From: Pantoea sp. WMus005
GTDB taxonomy: Bacteria; Pseudomonadota; Gammaproteobacteria; Enterobacterales; Enterobacteriaceae
DNA length: 64,000 nt
Direction: 5' to 3'
Assembly (NCBI RefSeq): GCF_013415305.1
Contig: NZ_JACBXU010000001.1
Location: 1 to 64,000 of the forward strand
Shown here: one piece after another, positions 48,540-59,780 of the stretch
How positions within the stretch are numbered: position 1 is the first letter of the stretch
Layout of the letters: every line of letters starts with the position of its first letter
Translations under genes and position numbers: made by a program
Notes under the pieces: generated by a model
The model's database searches: none
What the model was told of the DNA's origin: nothing
The model's input: only the letters and a program-made list of their open reading frames with translations

Positions 48540-48639
48540 ACACAAAAAAGCCCGCAGGGCTTGTGCCGTGCGGGCTTTCAGGACTTCTGCGGATGGCACT
48601 GGAACCATCTTTGAAGAATTTTGGTGGAGCTGGCGGGAG
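48540..48639. repeat. right attachment-region repeat overlapping ssrA 3' end
   Basis: Counterpart of 38361-38457. It includes the ssrA terminator and the last bases of tmRNA. The tmRNA end is intact here, so the integrase-proximal copy restores a functional gene. Confidence 0.8.
48545..48575 (-). terminator. ssrA terminator
   Basis: The minus-strand stem gcccgca...tgcgggc is followed by T6 and lies about 47 bases downstream of the tmRNA 3' end. Confidence 0.85.
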
Positions 48640-48983
48640 TTGAACCCGCGTCCGAAATTACTACACCGTCGGCACTACATGCTTAGTCAGTTTTTACATT
48701 CGCCGGTTAGCTGCGAACAGACACGCCACTAACAGACTAGCCTGATTGGATTTAACGCTTCAACCCCAGGCAAGGCATCCACGCGATCTCTTTTGGGTTT
48801 GACTTCTCTTGATCCCCGTCTTAAGAGCGGAAGCTAGGGAGAGAAGGCTCTAAGCAGGTTATTAAGCTGCTAGTGCGTAGTTTTCGTCGTTTGCGACTAT
48901 TTTTTTGCGGCTTTTTACGAGGCAAACCGCCCCTCGGCATGCTCCTAAGGCTTCACAATCCCGTCGAGTCCAGAATCAGCCCC
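48622..48983 (-). ncRNA. ssrA: transfer-messenger RNA
   Basis: A 362-nt tmRNA starts GGGGCTGATTCTGGACTCGA and ends in the tRNA-like CCGCCAGCTCCACCA. The tag frame encodes ANDENYALAA followed by two stop codons, identical to the E. coli tag. Its 3' end is the island insertion site. smpB, the partner gene, is immediately upstream. Confidence 0.97.
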
Positions 48984-49026
48984 AGAACTTCAAATACTAG
49001 CAACAAAACAAATTAAAATCCAGTGC

Positions 49027-49509
49027 TTAACGCTTTGAATTCTTCATGATACGTGCTTTGTCTAACTGCCATTCGCGGTCTTTGATGTCGTCGCGCTTGT
49101 CATGCTCTTTCTTACCGCGTGCAACACCAATCTTCAGTTTGCACCAGGCATTCTTCCAGTACAACGACAGTGCCACGATGGTGTAACCTTCGCGGTTCAC
49201 GCGGCCATACAGGGAGTCGAGTTCACGTTGCTTCAACAGTAGCTTACGACTGCGTGTCGGATCACAGACCACATGGCTGGAGGCAACGGCTAAGGGTTGA
49301 AAGGTTGAACCGAACAGAAAGGCTTCGCCATCGCGCAGCAGAATATAGCTGTCGCTGATGTTGGCTTTACCGGCACGAAGTGATTTAACTTCCCATCCTT
49401 GTAACGACAATCCCGCTTCATACTCCTCTTCAATGAAGTACTCGTGGCGGGCGCGTTTGTTCATGGCAACAGTGGCAGAACCGGGTTTGTGTGCTTTTTT
49501 CTTTGTCAT
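49027..49509 (-). CDS. smpB: SsrA-binding protein SmpB
   Basis: Binds tmRNA and brings it to stalled ribosomes for trans-translation. The 160-residue protein has the family blocks [36 protein letters not shown] (in pieces) and the basic C-terminal tail [21 protein letters not shown] segment. It lies directly upstream of ssrA, as usual. Confidence 0.97.
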   Translation of the reverse strand: MTKKKAHKPGSATVAMNKRARHEYFIEEEYEAGLSLQGWEVKSLRAGKANISDSYILLRDGEAFLFGSTFQPLAVASSHVVCDPTRSRKLLLKQRELDSLYGRVNREGYTIVALSLYWKNAWCKLKIGVARGKKEHDKRDDIKDREWQLDKARIMKNSKR

Positions 49510-49667
49510 AGTGCGGCGTATTTTACATCACTTAGTCGGTTATCGCATCCCCAGTCCAGCGGGGCGGCAGGAAACGGGATATTCTAGCACACCCTCACCA
49601 GGGGACATTTTTGTTTAATCGCTGAAAATGCTATTATTCAGCGGTTTTGTGATGAACAGGAACCATT

Positions 49668-50102
49668 ATGGCTCAGATTAGTCGTTCGGCGCTGGTCCCG
49701 TTTAGTGCCGGGCAGATGTACAAACTTGTAAATGATGTAGATGCTTATCCGCAATTCCTGCCGGGTTGCACCGGAAGCCGTGTGCTGGATGCGTCTGATA
49801 ATCAGATGACGGCGTCCGTGGATGTGTCGAAAGCGGGCATCAGTAAGACATTTACCACCCGCAATACTCTCACGGATAACCAGAGCATCCATATGCAACT
49901 GGTTGATGGGCCATTCCGTAAACTGACCGGTGGCTGGACGTTTGTCTCGCTGGGTGATGACGCCTGCAAGGTTGAGTTGAGCCTGGAGTTCGAGTTCACC
50001 AATATGCTGGTAGAGATGGCCTTTGGACGTATCTTCAAAGAGCTGGCCAACAGCATGGTGCAGGCTTTCACCCAGCGCGCCAAAGAGGTTTACCGTGCCT
50101 GA
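49668..50102 (+). CDS. ratA: ribosome association toxin/persistence factor RatA
   Basis: START/COQ10-like lipid-binding fold protein. In E. coli RatA binds 50S subunits and blocks 70S formation. The 144-residue protein shows [28 protein letters not shown] and [16 protein letters not shown]. It is divergent from smpB. ratB overlaps its end. Confidence 0.94.
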   Translation: MAQISRSALVPFSAGQMYKLVNDVDAYPQFLPGCTGSRVLDASDNQMTASVDVSKAGISKTFTTRNTLTDNQSIHMQLVDGPFRKLTGGWTFVSLGDDACKVELSLEFEFTNMLVEMAFGRIFKELANSMVQAFTQRAKEVYRA

Positions 50103-50388
50103 CATCTCCGTCGAGGTGGTCTATGCCTTGCCTGAAAAGCAGTATCAGCTTTACGTGAAAGTGGAGCAGGGCAGCACGGTAGAGCATGCCATCCTGAAAT
50201 CAGGTTTGCTTGAATTGCGTCGGGAGATTGATCTCGCCAGCAATAAGGTCGGTATCTATAGTCGGCCTGTGAAACTGGATGATGTGGTGAATGAGGGCGA
50301 TCGTATCGAAGTTTATCGTCCGCTGATTGCCGATCCTAAAGAGTTACGCAGGCAGCGCGCAGAGCGAGCGGCAGAAAGCAAAAAATAA
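50095..50388 (+). CDS. ratB: RnfH-family protein RatB
   Basis: A 97-residue ubiquitin-like-fold protein with the GTG start at 50095 ([21 protein letters not shown]), GAGG upstream, overlapping ratA by 8 bp. It matches E. coli RatB/YfjF through [17 protein letters not shown]. Function uncertain. Confidence 0.92.
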   Translation: MPDISVEVVYALPEKQYQLYVKVEQGSTVEHAILKSGLLELRREIDLASNKVGIYSRPVKLDDVVNEGDRIEVYRPLIADPKELRRQRAERAAESKK

Positions 50389-50423
50389 GCCGTATCCCGC
50401 CATACTCAGCGGATAACAGGCAT

Positions 50424-50451
50424 AAAAAAGGCGCTCAGTGCGCCTTTTTTG
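50424..50451. terminator. bidirectional terminator between ratB and bamE
   Basis: aaaaaaggcgc-TCAGT-gcgcctttttt is a strong stem flanked by A and T runs, serving both convergent genes. Confidence 0.92.
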
Positions 50452-50482
50452 CTGTCTGACTTTCAAACGTTCTCTCGTTCAG

Positions 50483-50830
50483 TCAGTCGTTGTTCGGTGA
50501 CAGATTCTGTTTGTTGTCGATGTTAGTCAGCACACCTTTACCATCGAAGTTTAGCGTCAGCGTCTGCTGTTTCACGCTTTCATGACCTGGCTCCTGACGG
50601 AAAACGTAATACCAGACGTTGCTGCCAAACGGATCTTTCATCATCGGCGTACCGAGCGTGTAAGCCACCTGCTGCTGTGTCATACCGGTATGGATCTTGG
50701 CCACATCGTTGGCAACCAGATAGTTACCCTGGTTGATATCAGGACGATAGACCACGCGCTCTAAGGTGGAACATCCGGCGGTCATCATCAACATTACCAC
50801 TGCCGCGGCAGTCAGCGTTTTACAGCGCAT
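50483..50830 (-). CDS. bamE: outer membrane protein assembly factor BamE
   Basis: Lipoprotein of the BAM complex that inserts beta-barrel proteins. The 115-residue protein has lipobox MMTAGC (lipidation at C20) and the SmpA/OmlA domain ([50 protein letters not shown]). Confidence 0.96.
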   Translation of the reverse strand: MRCKTLTAAAVVMLMMTAGCSTLERVVYRPDINQGNYLVANDVAKIHTGMTQQQVAYTLGTPMMKDPFGSNVWYYVFRQEPGHESVKQQTLTLNFDGKGVLTNIDNKQNLSPNND

Positions 50831-51016
50831 CTATACATTCCTTTTCCGGGGCCAAACGCCTTTTACAGGCGGCTTTCTTGCCATCAAAATCTGAACTCTG
50901 CCTGCGGCAGGCTTTATTACTCTGGCGACATAAGTGCCGATGATAATAAACCTTTTCGCCGTTGGAAACCTCTACAGAGCAAGCTTATGACCACGGTGAG
51001 TTAAAAAAGTGCGCTG

Positions 51017-52678
51017 CTATGCGGCTAAAAGTTCTTTTGCGTTGGCCAGAGTATTGCGGGTGACCTCGCTGCCGCCCAGCAGTCGCGCCAGTTCCTGCAG
51101 ACGCGCCCGCTTGTCCAGCGGCTGCATATGGGTTTCAGTCATCGCGCCATCAGTCTCTTTGCTGACATAGAAATGCTGATGACCGCAACCGGCAACCTGC
51201 GGCAGGTGAGTTACGCACATTACCTGGGTCGATTCACCCAGCTGACGCAGCAGTTTACCGACGACGGCGGCGGTCGGGCCGCTGATTCCGACATCCACTT
51301 CATCGAAAATCATCGCCGGTGTTTCCATTTTCTTCGCGGTAATCACCTGAATCGCCAGCGCGATACGTGACAGTTCACCACCGGAAGCCACTTTACCGAG
51401 TGGCTGCAGTGGCTGGCCTGGGTTAGTGGTGACCTGGAAATCGACGCGGCTCGCGCCGTCTGCTGTCAGATGATCCGGATTAAAGGTCAGCGCGATTTTA
51501 AACTGGCCATGCGGCATAGAAAGCAGATGCATACTCTGGGTAATCAGCTGCTGCAGCTCATCGGCGTACTGGCTGCGCTGCTCATGCAACTGCTCTGCGC
51601 TGTGCAGCGCGGCCTGATAGTGTTCACCCACCAGTGACTGCAGGCTTTCCTGATCGCTCTCATGCTGTGACAGCAGCTCTGCTTCCGCCAGCAGTTGCTG
51701 ATGCAGTTCAGGCAGTGCTTCTGGCGTGACGTGATGCTTACGCGCCAGAGCAATCTGGCGTGAAATACGCTGTTCCAGCTCATACAGTCGGTTAGGGTCC
51801 AGATCCAGGCTGTCGCAGTAGTGGCGCAGCTCGTCGCTGGCTTCGGTCAGCTGAATCGCCGCTTCTTCCAGCAGGTTATGAACGCCGTTCAGCTTATCAT
51901 CCAGAGAAGTCAGTTCTGAAATCATCTCACGCGCGCTGTAAAGCAGGCTGTTGAGATTCGTATCATCGCTGTCGGCTAACAGTTGCAGCGCCTGCTGACT
52001 GGTCGACAACAGCTGTCCGCTATTGGCCAGACGCTTGTACTCTTCGTCGATCTGCTCATATTCACCCTGTTGTGGCGCGAAGTCGTTCAGCTCTTTCAGC
52101 TGATACTGCAACAGCTCGCGACGTGATTCACGCTCCTGCGCCTGCTGCTGATGCAGCGCCACGGTGCGGCAGCTCTGATGCCAGGTCTGATAGCTGGTAC
52201 GCATTTGCTGCAACAGATCGTCATGACCGGCATAGGCATCCAGCAGATGTTTCTGGTGGTCGGGTTTGAGCAGAAGCTGATGGGCATGCTGACCGTGGAT
52301 CTGAATCAGCAACTGGCCGAGATCGCGCAGTTGAGAGAGCGGCACCGCTGTGCCATTGATAAAGCCGCGCGAACGTCCGTCAGCGCTGATTACCCGGCGC
52401 AGCAAACATTCGTTGCCCTCATCCAGATGATTATCCATCAGCCAGCGCTGGGCAGAAGGGGAGGACTTCAGCTGGAAGCGGGCGCAGAGGTCAGCCCGGC
52501 TGGCACCCTGACGCACCATGTCAGCATCAGCACGACCGCCCAGACATAATCCCAGCGCATCAATTGCGATAGACTTGCCGGCACCGGTCTCACCAGTGAT
52601 TGCTGTCATGCCGCGTTGGAAATCAATGTCGAGCTCACGAACGATAGCGAAATTACTGATGGTCAGTTGGGCCAGCAT
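51017..52678 (-). CDS. recN: DNA repair protein RecN
   Basis: SMC-like ATPase for double-strand-break repair. The 553-residue protein has Walker A GETGAGKS at 29-36, long coiled coils in the middle, a C-terminal ABC signature [12 protein letters not shown] and Walker [13 protein letters not shown]. It ends LAA, a ClpXP-type degron as in E. coli. The start at 52678 ([16 protein letters not shown]) matches family length; an 8-codon upstream extension would run into the LexA sites. Confidence 0.97.
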   Translation of the reverse strand: MLAQLTISNFAIVRELDIDFQRGMTAITGETGAGKSIAIDALGLCLGGRADADMVRQGASRADLCARFQLKSSPSAQRWLMDNHLDEGNECLLRRVISADGRSRGFINGTAVPLSQLRDLGQLLIQIHGQHAHQLLLKPDHQKHLLDAYAGHDDLLQQMRTSYQTWHQSCRTVALHQQQAQERESRRELLQYQLKELNDFAPQQGEYEQIDEEYKRLANSGQLLSTSQQALQLLADSDDTNLNSLLYSAREMISELTSLDDKLNGVHNLLEEAAIQLTEASDELRHYCDSLDLDPNRLYELEQRISRQIALARKHHVTPEALPELHQQLLAEAELLSQHESDQESLQSLVGEHYQAALHSAEQLHEQRSQYADELQQLITQSMHLLSMPHGQFKIALTFNPDHLTADGASRVDFQVTTNPGQPLQPLGKVASGGELSRIALAIQVITAKKMETPAMIFDEVDVGISGPTAAVVGKLLRQLGESTQVMCVTHLPQVAGCGHQHFYVSKETDGAMTETHMQPLDKRARLQELARLLGGSEVTRNTLANAKELLAA

Positions 52679-52684
52679 AGGTTC

Positions 52685-52744
52685 ACCTGTATGAATAAAC
52701 ACATATGGTTTTTCATACAGTATAAACTGGTTTTTTATCCAGTA
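52685..52744 (-). promoter_or_regulatory. LexA operator cluster of recN
   Basis: Three SOS-box-like elements with about 20-bp spacing. 52725-52744 is a full CTG-N10-CAG box. 52703-52722 and 52685-52704 keep one perfect half (CTG-N10-CAT and CAC-N10-CAG type). The same multi-box layout controls E. coli recN. Confidence 0.8.
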
Positions 52745-52762
52745 AAGGGGAGAGGCGGGTTT

Positions 52763-53641
52763 TCAGAACAATTTTTTTGACCAGCCCAGTTTTGAACTCA
52801 GCGTGTTGAAATAGCTGTAGTTTTTAGGATGGATTAAATCGAGGTGACCGGAACTGCGTCTAATCAGTACATCCTCGCCTTCCTGGATGGGCAGCGCAAT
52901 CTGGCTGTCACAGCTGATTTCCAGGTCGCTGCGACGTGAAGAAAAGCGCAGACGGATGGTACTGCTGCTGTTGATCACCAGTGGCCGCGCCGATAGCGTA
53001 TGCGGGAACATCGGCACCAGCACGATCGCTTCGAGTGACGGCGTCAGAATCGGTCCGCCCGCAGAGAGTGAATAGGCGGTAGAGCCGGTGGGCGTCGAGA
53101 TAATCAGACCGTCTGATCGCTGGGAAAAGGCGAACACTTCATCGATGTAGACTTCAAATTCGATCATGTGCGCGACTTTGCCGGGATGCAGCACTACTTC
53201 GTTGATGGCGGAGCCAATACGCGGCGAACAGTCAGATTTGCACACCTGCGCTTCCAGCAGAAAGCGGCTTTCGACGAAGTAGTTGCCCTGCAGCACCTCA
53301 TCCAGTTGTTGCTGCGCGTTGTCCGGGTCCAGGTCAGTGAGAAAACCGAGATTACCACGGTTGATGCCAATCACTTTGATGTCGTAACGCGCCAGCACTC
53401 GCGCTGCGCCCAGCATATTGCCGTCACCGCCCACCACGACCGCTAAATCAGCCTGCTGGCCAATCTCCGCCAGCGTACCTGTCTGCACATCGTGAAGCGA
53501 CAGCTCCTGTGCAATTTGCTTCTCAACGATCACTTGATAACCTTTGGCTGTCAGCCAGCGCCAGAGCATCTCATGCGTGGTTAACGCGGTGGGATGGCGC
53601 GGATGACCCACAATGCCAATGCAGTTAAAGTGTTTGTTCAT
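52763..53641 (-). CDS. nadK: NAD kinase
   Basis: ATP-dependent phosphorylation of NAD to NADP. The 292-residue protein matches the E. coli length and shows [12 protein letters not shown] (the GGDG motif), [11 protein letters not shown], and the glycine-rich [16 protein letters not shown]. The ATG at 53641 begins [18 protein letters not shown] longer frame into the grpE promoter is not used. Confidence 0.96.
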   Translation of the reverse strand: MNKHFNCIGIVGHPRHPTALTTHEMLWRWLTAKGYQVIVEKQIAQELSLHDVQTGTLAEIGQQADLAVVVGGDGNMLGAARVLARYDIKVIGINRGNLGFLTDLDPDNAQQQLDEVLQGNYFVESRFLLEAQVCKSDCSPRIGSAINEVVLHPGKVAHMIEFEVYIDEVFAFSQRSDGLIISTPTGSTAYSLSAGGPILTPSLEAIVLVPMFPHTLSARPLVINSSSTIRLRFSSRRSDLEISCDSQIALPIQEGEDVLIRRSSGHLDLIHPKNYSYFNTLSSKLGWSKKLF

Positions 53642-53692
53642 CTGGTCGGTGTTCCTTATAAGCCAAAACGGTAAGGCAATGTGATAGGTTCC

Positions 53693-53720
53693 CTTGAATC
53701 CGTCATACCAATCCCCATAA
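53693..53720 (+). promoter_or_regulatory. sigma-32 heat-shock promoter of grpE
   Basis: CTTGAAT (53693-53699), a 13-bp spacer, and CCCCATAA (53713-53720) match the sigma-32 consensus CTTGAAA-N11-16-CCCCATnT. It lies 43 bases before the grpE start. Confidence 0.88.
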
Positions 53721-53763
53721 TAAGCCAACCAGCGAAATGAATGTGCAAAACGCGGAGAAATTC

Positions 53764-54345
53764 ATGAGTAGTAAAGAACAGAACACCCCAAACGAGCAAG
53801 TCTCAGACGAAATTCAGCAGGATCAGCAGCAACCTCAGGAAGCGGAGACAGCGGCAGAGGTGGATCCGCGTGATGAGCGTATCGCTCAGCTCGAAGCTGA
53901 ATTAGCGCAGTCGCAGACTGGTGTGCGTGATGCCCAGCTGCGTGCGCAGGCAGAAATTGAGAACATTCGTCGTCGTGCAGAGATGGACGTTGAGAAGGCG
54001 CATAAATTTGCGCTGGAGAAGTTTGCCAACGAATTGCTGCCGGTGATCGATAGCCTGGAACGTGCGCTGGAAGTGGCGAACAAAGAAGACCCACAGCTGG
54101 CATCCATGATTGAAGGGATTGAACTGACCCTGAAAGGACTGCTGGGTGCCGTGCGTAAATTCGGTGTTGAAGTGGTCGGCGAAACCGGCGTGCCATTTAA
54201 CCCGGAAGTGCATCAGGCGATGTCGATGATGGAGTCTGAAGAGTTTGAACCTAACCATGTCATGCTGGTGATGCAGCGTGGCTATACACTGAATGGTCGC
54301 CTGCTGCGCCCGGCGATGGTTGCGGTTTCAAAAGCGAAAAGCTGA
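53764..54345 (+). CDS. grpE: nucleotide exchange factor GrpE
   Basis: Releases ADP from DnaK. The 193-residue protein has an acidic disordered start, a long helix ([38 protein letters not shown] in pieces) and the C-terminal beta domain [18 protein letters not shown] with [14 protein letters not shown]. The ATG at 53764 ([12 protein letters not shown]) with GGAG upstream matches E. coli. Confidence 0.96.
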   Translation: MSSKEQNTPNEQVSDEIQQDQQQPQEAETAAEVDPRDERIAQLEAELAQSQTGVRDAQLRAQAEIENIRRRAEMDVEKAHKFALEKFANELLPVIDSLERALEVANKEDPQLASMIEGIELTLKGLLGAVRKFGVEVVGETGVPFNPEVHQAMSMMESEEFEPNHVMLVMQRGYTLNGRLLRPAMVAVSKAKS

Positions 54346-54404
54346 TTCAACGCCTGAATCCCGTTACACGGCCGCGCACTGACGCGGCCGTGTGCTTTCT
54401 GGCG

Positions 54405-55085
54405 TTATGCCGGTAGCACCGGGGTCCAGTCCACCGGCTTTTTGCCGGCCGCGTTCAGCAATTCATTGGTCGTCGAAAAGTGTTTGCTGCCGAAAAAGCC
54501 ACGGTGCGCGGAGAGCGGTGAAGGATGCGGTGCCTGCAACACATGATGGCGCTTCCGATCAATAATGCTGCCTTTCTTCTGCGCGTGTGAGCCCCACAGC
54601 AGAAAAATCACCCCTTCACAGTGCTGGTTAATCGCCGCAATCACGTTATCGGTAAAAGTCTCCCAGCCGAATCGCGCATGAGAATGGGCTTTGCCCGCTT
54701 CAACCGTCAACACCGTGTTCAGCAACATTACACCCTGTTTCGCCCAGCTCTCAAGAAAGCCGTGGTCAGGCTTCTGAAAGCCGGGAATATCCTGCACCAG
54801 CTCTTTGTAGATATTCTGCAATGAAGGTGGCACCTGAACGCCGGGCAGTACCGAGAAGGCAAGTCCATGCGCCTGATTCGGCCCGTGATAAGGATCCTGA
54901 CCCAGGATGACGACGTTGACGTCACCCAGCTCCGTCAGGCGAAAAGCGTTGAACACATCTTTCTGTGGCGGATAGACCGTAACACCGGCGGTGCGTCGAT
55001 CGGCGACCTGCTTCAGCGTCTCAATAAAATAGGGTTTCTCTTTCTCTTCAGCCAGCACGTCGTGCCAGGTCAGCTTTTCAGCCAT
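54405..55085 (-). CDS. ung: uracil-DNA glycosylase
   Basis: Removes uracil from DNA, the first step in base excision repair. The 226-residue protein shows the water-activating loop [34 protein letters not shown], and the minor-groove loop [11 protein letters not shown]. The start at 55085 ([15 protein letters not shown]) has GGGAG upstream; a much longer frame extends into the grcA promoter and is rejected. Confidence 0.97.
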   Translation of the reverse strand: MAEKLTWHDVLAEEKEKPYFIETLKQVADRRTAGVTVYPPQKDVFNAFRLTELGDVNVVILGQDPYHGPNQAHGLAFSVLPGVQVPPSLQNIYKELVQDIPGFQKPDHGFLESWAKQGVMLLNTVLTVEAGKAHSHARFGWETFTDNVIAAINQHCEGVIFLLWGSHAQKKGSIIDRKRHHVLQAPHPSPLSAHRGFFGSKHFSTTNELLNAAGKKPVDWTPVLPA

Positions 55086-55237
55086 GTTTAACTCCCTTAG
55101 CGTTAGTACCGTAAGCTTAGCGGTTCCAGCCCCCGACCTGAAGGCAAAATAATTTGAATAATACAAATTAAGTTGAACTGGCAGGGTTTTTGAGATCAAG
55201 GGCTTAGCGGAAAAGCCGCCATAACGCCTGATTAATA

Positions 55238-55251
55238 TTGACACAGGTCAA
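55238..55251 (+). promoter_or_regulatory. FNR-type site upstream of grcA
   Basis: TTGACACAGGTCAA matches the FNR consensus TTGAT-N4-ATCAA at 8 of 10 positions, about 77 bases before the grcA start. It fits anaerobic induction of grcA known in E. coli. Confidence 0.7.
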
Positions 55252-55327
55252 GGCTGACCAAAATGAAGAGTGCTATACCGGGGGCCTCAAATTTGATTTA
55301 TTCACGCATTATCCGGGAGACGCAATC

Positions 55328-55711
55328 ATGATCACTGGTATCCAGATCACGCAATCAAACAATTCACAACTACTGAACTCCTTCTGGCTGCTGGACGAAG
55401 AGAAAGCCGAAGCGCGTTGCCTGTGTGCAAAAGCGGGCTACGAAGAAGATCAGGTTGTCGCTATCAGCGAACTGGGTGAGTTCGCTTACCGTGAAGTACC
55501 GGTTGAAATCAAACCGCAGGTGCGTGTTGAAGGCGGACAGCATCTGAACGTCAACGTTCTGCGTCGCGAAACGCTGGAAGATGCGGTTAAACATCCAGAA
55601 AACTACCCGCAGCTGACCATTCGCGTTTCAGGCTATGCCGTGCGTTTTAACTCACTGACGCCTGAACAGCAGCGTGACGTGATTACCCGTACCTTTACTG
55701 AAAGTCTTTAA
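55328..55711 (+). CDS. grcA: autonomous glycyl radical cofactor
   Basis: A 127-residue spare glycyl-radical domain that repairs oxygen-cleaved pyruvate formate-lyase. The C-terminal [20 protein letters not shown] carries the radical glycine. Length and start ([11 protein letters not shown]) match E. coli YfiD. GGGAGA precedes the ATG. Confidence 0.96.
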   Translation: MITGIQITQSNNSQLLNSFWLLDEEKAEARCLCAKAGYEEDQVVAISELGEFAYREVPVEIKPQVRVEGGQHLNVNVLRRETLEDAVKHPENYPQLTIRVSGYAVRFNSLTPEQQRDVITRTFTESL

Positions 55712-55880
55712 TCAGCCTGAATTAACAGGTGATGAAAATAAGTGCAAAGCGCACACAGCAATTTTATCAATGGTATGAAAGAGATAAAAAGTTAATAGCC
55801 CGGCTTCGATAGTCTGTTTTCAAAAAGAAAGCATTCTCGTAGTAAAAGTATTGTGAAAGGGTTGTTACTGATTATCAGAT

Positions 55881-55913
55881 AAAAAAAATCGCCTCCTGTG
55901 AGGCGATTTTTTT
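55881..55913. terminator. bidirectional terminator between grcA and srmB
   Basis: aaatcgcctc-CTGT-gaggcgattt is flanked by A8 and T7, serving both convergent genes. Confidence 0.9.
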
Positions 55914-55927
55914 AACCCTGCGATGAT

Positions 55928-57256
55928 TTATTCCGCATTCTCGTTAGCTGGCGTACTGCCGCTTGCCTTACGGCGTTTGCCGACATTTTTGGCGTCACGA
56001 TGGCGTTTTTTTACACGCGGTTTTTCTGTTTCACTGGCTTTCTGCTCTGCACGCTTCGCCAGTACTTTTTTCGACGGTTTCCCCGTAGTTTTGGCACTTG
56101 GCGCTCGCGTCTCAGGACGCAGCTCATCAATCACACGGGCTTTGATCGGCTCGTTCACATAGCGGGTGATTTTGCCCAACAGGACGAAATCGTGCGCTTC
56201 AACCAGTGAGATGGCGATGCCTTTACGACCTGCACGACCGGTACGACCGATGCGGTGCAGATAGGTATCAGCAGTGCGCGTCATATCATAATTAAAGACG
56301 TGACTGACATCCTCAACATCGATGCCGCGCGCGGCGATATCCGTCGCAACCAGCACGTTAACGCGACCTTCACTCAGACGTTTAATCGCTTCGTTACGTT
56401 TCGCCTGCACCATTTCGCCTTCAAGATAGCTGCTACGAATCCCCGCTTCGTGCAACCAGCTCACCAGCTCATGCAGACGTTCACGCTTACGCACGAAAAC
56501 GATGCTGCGTGTCACATCCGGCTGCTTCAACAGATGAATCAGTAATTTGGTCTTATGCTGCAGATCATCAGCGCGGTAGTACCACTGCTGGATCTTTTTG
56601 CGCTCACGACGGCTAGGATCTGCTTCCAGCTCAACCGGATCGTTCAGCAGACGCTCGGCGAAGTCACGGATGTTGTCGCCTTCCAGCGTGGCGGAAAACA
56701 GCAGAGTTTGCTTGCGCCAGCGCGTTTCAGCCGCGATGGTTTCGATATCCTGGGCAAAGCCCATATCGAGCATACGGTCCGCTTCATCCAGCACCAGGGT
56801 TTCTACGGCGCGGCAGTCAAAGTTCTCTTCTTTGATGTACTGCAGCAGACGGCCGGTGGTCGCGACCACGATGTCCTGATTTTCGCTGAACACTTCGGCA
56901 TGGTTCATGTAAGCCACGCCGCCGGTAATGGTGGCGATATCCAGATGGGTATGTTTCGCCAGCTCACGCGCATGGTCGGCGACCTGCATCGCCAGTTCAC
57001 GGGTTGGAGTCACAATCAGGATGCGGGGTGGCCCGGATTTCTTGCGCGGAAAATCAAGCAGGTGCTGCAACGCCGGTAACAGATATGCGGCGGTTTTCCC
57101 GGTCCCTGTAGGTGCCGAACCCAGAACGTCACGACCCTCCAGTGCGGGCGGAATTGCAGCGGCCTGGATCACTGTTGGGCGCGTAAAGCCTTTTTCCTGC
57201 AACGCTTGTAGCAGGCTTTCGTCAAGTTCGAGTTCGGAAAATGTGGTTACTGTCAT
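55928..57256 (-). CDS. srmB: ATP-dependent RNA helicase SrmB
   Basis: DEAD-box helicase in 50S subunit assembly. The 442-residue protein has the Q motif (GFTRPTVIQ), GSAPTGTGKTAA (motif I), DEAD in VLDEADRMLDMG, SAT, and HRIGRTGRAGRKG (motif VI). The basic tail (VKKRHRDAKNVGKRRK) is typical of SrmB. Confidence 0.94.
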   Translation of the reverse strand: MTVTTFSELELDESLLQALQEKGFTRPTVIQAAAIPPALEGRDVLGSAPTGTGKTAAYLLPALQHLLDFPRKKSGPPRILIVTPTRELAMQVADHARELAKHTHLDIATITGGVAYMNHAEVFSENQDIVVATTGRLLQYIKEENFDCRAVETLVLDEADRMLDMGFAQDIETIAAETRWRKQTLLFSATLEGDNIRDFAERLLNDPVELEADPSRRERKKIQQWYYRADDLQHKTKLLIHLLKQPDVTRSIVFVRKRERLHELVSWLHEAGIRSSYLEGEMVQAKRNEAIKRLSEGRVNVLVATDIAARGIDVEDVSHVFNYDMTRTADTYLHRIGRTGRAGRKGIAISLVEAHDFVLLGKITRYVNEPIKARVIDELRPETRAPSAKTTGKPSKKVLAKRAEQKASETEKPRVKKRHRDAKNVGKRRKASGSTPANENAE

Positions 57257-57421
57257 GGTCTACCTCAGTTTGGGGCGCTGATTATAGACAGATCAGACTG
57301 AATCTTCATCTGTTAATCCGTTTCGGCTGCGCCTGGGGTTGTCTGCCGCGTGAATTCCCTCTGTCGCCACGTTACACTTATGCGCTGCCGTACGGCAGGA
57401 AAAAAACGATGGTAGTGACGA

Positions 57422-58171
57422 ATGATGCAGGATAAGCCGCGTGAACGGCCACAGTTAAACAAGAACGGATTTACCTTTAAACAATTTTTTGTCGCGCACG
57501 ATCGCTGTGCGATGAAAGTGGGCACCGATGCCATCCTGCTCGGGGCCTGGGCGCCGGTTGCCGGGATAAGACGCATTCTGGATATTGGCAGCGGCAGCGG
57601 CTTGATTGCGCTGATGCTGGCGCAGCGTACGCCGGCGCCGGTCCACATCGATGCGGTGGAATTAGAACCGGAAGCCGCACAACAGGCGCAGGAGAATGTG
57701 CAGCAGTCGCCGTGGCCGGAGCGTATTCAGGTTCATCAGCAGGATATCGCCGACTGGGCTGAGCAGTGCGATAAACGTTACTCGCTGATTGTCAGCAATC
57801 CCCCTTATTTCGCGCCGGGCGTGGCCTGTTCTACCGCGGCTCGGGACAGCGCACGCGCAACGGCCTCGCTCGATCATCAGACGCTATTACGCAGTGCAGC
57901 ACTACTGATTGAAGAAGAGGGAATGTTCTGTGTGGTGCTGCCCACCGCCACCGGCCAGGATTTTATTGAGCTGGCGCAGGCGGATGGCTGGTATCTGCGC
58001 TTCCGGCTGGACGTGGCGGAATATGCCCATCGTCTGCCACATCGCGTCGTGCTGGGTCTGTCGCCGCAGGCCGGTGAGACGCTGCTGGAGCGTCTCGCAA
58101 TCCGCGCGCCAGACACCCGCTATTCAGATGAGTGGTGCAGCCTGACGCGGGAGTTTTATCTCTTCATGTAG
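57422..58171 (+). CDS. trmN6: tRNA1(Val) (adenine(37)-N6)-methyltransferase
   Basis: Methylates A37 of tRNA1Val (YfiC). The 249-residue Rossmann methyltransferase has [19 protein letters not shown] (SAM site) and catalytic NPPY ([10 protein letters not shown]). The N-terminal block [22 protein letters not shown] matches E. coli. A second ATG directly follows the first. Its 3' end overlaps that of nadB by 16 bp, convergently. Confidence 0.94.
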   Translation: MMQDKPRERPQLNKNGFTFKQFFVAHDRCAMKVGTDAILLGAWAPVAGIRRILDIGSGSGLIALMLAQRTPAPVHIDAVELEPEAAQQAQENVQQSPWPERIQVHQQDIADWAEQCDKRYSLIVSNPPYFAPGVACSTAARDSARATASLDHQTLLRSAALLIEEEGMFCVVLPTATGQDFIELAQADGWYLRFRLDVAEYAHRLPHRVVLGLSPQAGETLLERLAIRAPDTRYSDEWCSLTREFYLFM

Positions 58172-59775
58172 CCTGGCGGCGTCAGAATGGTCGGCAGCGC
58201 CTCTGGCAGTAAATCCGGATAGTCGCGGATATAGTGCAGGCCGCGACTCTCTTTTCGTTCCAGCGCACAGCGCACCATCAGGTCAGCGACCTGCACCAGA
58301 TTCCGCAGCTCCAGCAGATTATTGGAGAGCCGGAAATGGCGATAATATTCATCGATCTCCTGCTGAAGGAGGTTGATGCGGCGCAACGCCCGTTCCAGCC
58401 GTCGGGTAGTGCGCACGATTCCCATGTAATCCCACATGAATAACCGTAGCTCGTGCCAGTTATGCTGGATCACTACGCGCTCATCGGCGTCATCAACCTG
58501 ACTTTCATCCCATGCTGGCAGCGCAGTGACGGCTTCGATGGTGGGCAGGGTACGGAGCAGCTCTTCTGCCGCGGACCAGCCATAGACCAGACACTCCAGC
58601 AGTGAGTTGGATGCCATGCGGTTAGCGCCGTGCAGGCCGGTGTAACTCACCTCACCAATGGCAAAGAGGCCACTGACGTCGGTCTGACCGTGCTGATCAA
58701 CGACCACGCCACCACAGGTGTAATGCGCGGCGGGCACAATCGGGATCGGCTCTTTAGTGAGGTCAAAGCCAAAGGTCAGCAACTTCTCATAGATCATCGG
58801 GAAGTGTGCGCGAACAAATTCTTCAGGCTGGTGGCTGATGTCCAGATACATACAGTCGACGCCAAGGCGCTTCATTTCATGATCGATTGCCCGGGCGACG
58901 ATATCACGCGGGGCCAGTTCGGCACGCTCATCAAAATCGGGCATGAAACGGCTGCCATCGGGACGCAACAGCCAGGCACCTTCACCGCGTAACGCTTCGG
59001 TTAACAGGAAATTCTGCGCCTGCGGATGAAACAGACAGGTCGGATGGAACTGGTTAAATTCCAGATTGGCGACCCGGCAGCCCGCGCGCCAGGCCATTGC
59101 GATGCCATCACCGGAGGCGATGTCGGGGTTGGTGGTATATTGATAGACTTTAGCGGCACCGCCGGTTGCGACCACTACGGCCCGCGCCCGACAGGTTTCA
59201 ACCTGCTCGCGATTACGGTTCCAGATCCACGCACCCACCACCCGACGTGGGCCTGGCTGGCCGATTTTATCTGAAAGGATCAGATCGACTGCGTTGGTGC
59301 GTTCCAGAATCCGGACGTTGGGATGACTTAATGCCTGGCTCACCAGGGTAGTTTCCACCGCGTGGCCGGTGGCGTCTGCGCTGTGCAGGATGCGGCGATG
59401 ACTATGGCCGCCTTCGCGGGTCAGGTGATAGCGCATATCGCCTGCCGCCTGCGGATCAAGATCAAAGGCAACGCCATTGTCGATCAACCACTGCACGCAA
59501 TGCCGGGCATTGCTGGCAATAAACGAGACCGCTTCACGGTCACATAATCCTGCGCCAGCAATCAGCGTATCCTCTATGTGCGACTCGATGCTGTCCGTCT
59601 CATCAAATACCGCTGCAATACCGCCCTGGGCGTACAGGGTTGAACCTTCATTGACCTGCGCTTTACTGAGAACGGTCACCTGATACTGTTTTGCCAGCCG
59701 TAAAGCCAGCGACAGACCGGCGGCACCGCTGCCAACAATTAATACATCACACTCATAATCCGGGGTCACATTCAT
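58156..59775 (-). CDS. nadB: L-aspartate oxidase
   Basis: FAD enzyme making iminoaspartate, the first step of NAD synthesis. The 539-residue protein shows the FAD Rossmann motif [27 protein letters not shown], the active-site [14 protein letters not shown], and [15 protein letters not shown]. The ATG at 59775 ([10 protein letters not shown]) gives family length; an ATG one codon earlier is equally possible. No Shine-Dalgarno is visible, because the NadR operator and probable start site lie directly before the gene. Confidence 0.95.
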   Translation of the reverse strand: MNVTPDYECDVLIVGSGAAGLSLALRLAKQYQVTVLSKAQVNEGSTLYAQGGIAAVFDETDSIESHIEDTLIAGAGLCDREAVSFIASNARHCVQWLIDNGVAFDLDPQAAGDMRYHLTREGGHSHRRILHSADATGHAVETTLVSQALSHPNVRILERTNAVDLILSDKIGQPGPRRVVGAWIWNRNREQVETCRARAVVVATGGAAKVYQYTTNPDIASGDGIAMAWRAGCRVANLEFNQFHPTCLFHPQAQNFLLTEALRGEGAWLLRPDGSRFMPDFDERAELAPRDIVARAIDHEMKRLGVDCMYLDISHQPEEFVRAHFPMIYEKLLTFGFDLTKEPIPIVPAAHYTCGGVVVDQHGQTDVSGLFAIGEVSYTGLHGANRMASNSLLECLVYGWSAAEELLRTLPTIEAVTALPAWDESQVDDADERVVIQHNWHELRLFMWDYMGIVRTTRRLERALRRINLLQQEIDEYYRHFRLSNNLLELRNLVQVADLMVRCALERKESRGLHYIRDYPDLLPEALPTILTPPGYMKR

Positions 59776-59780
59776 CATGA

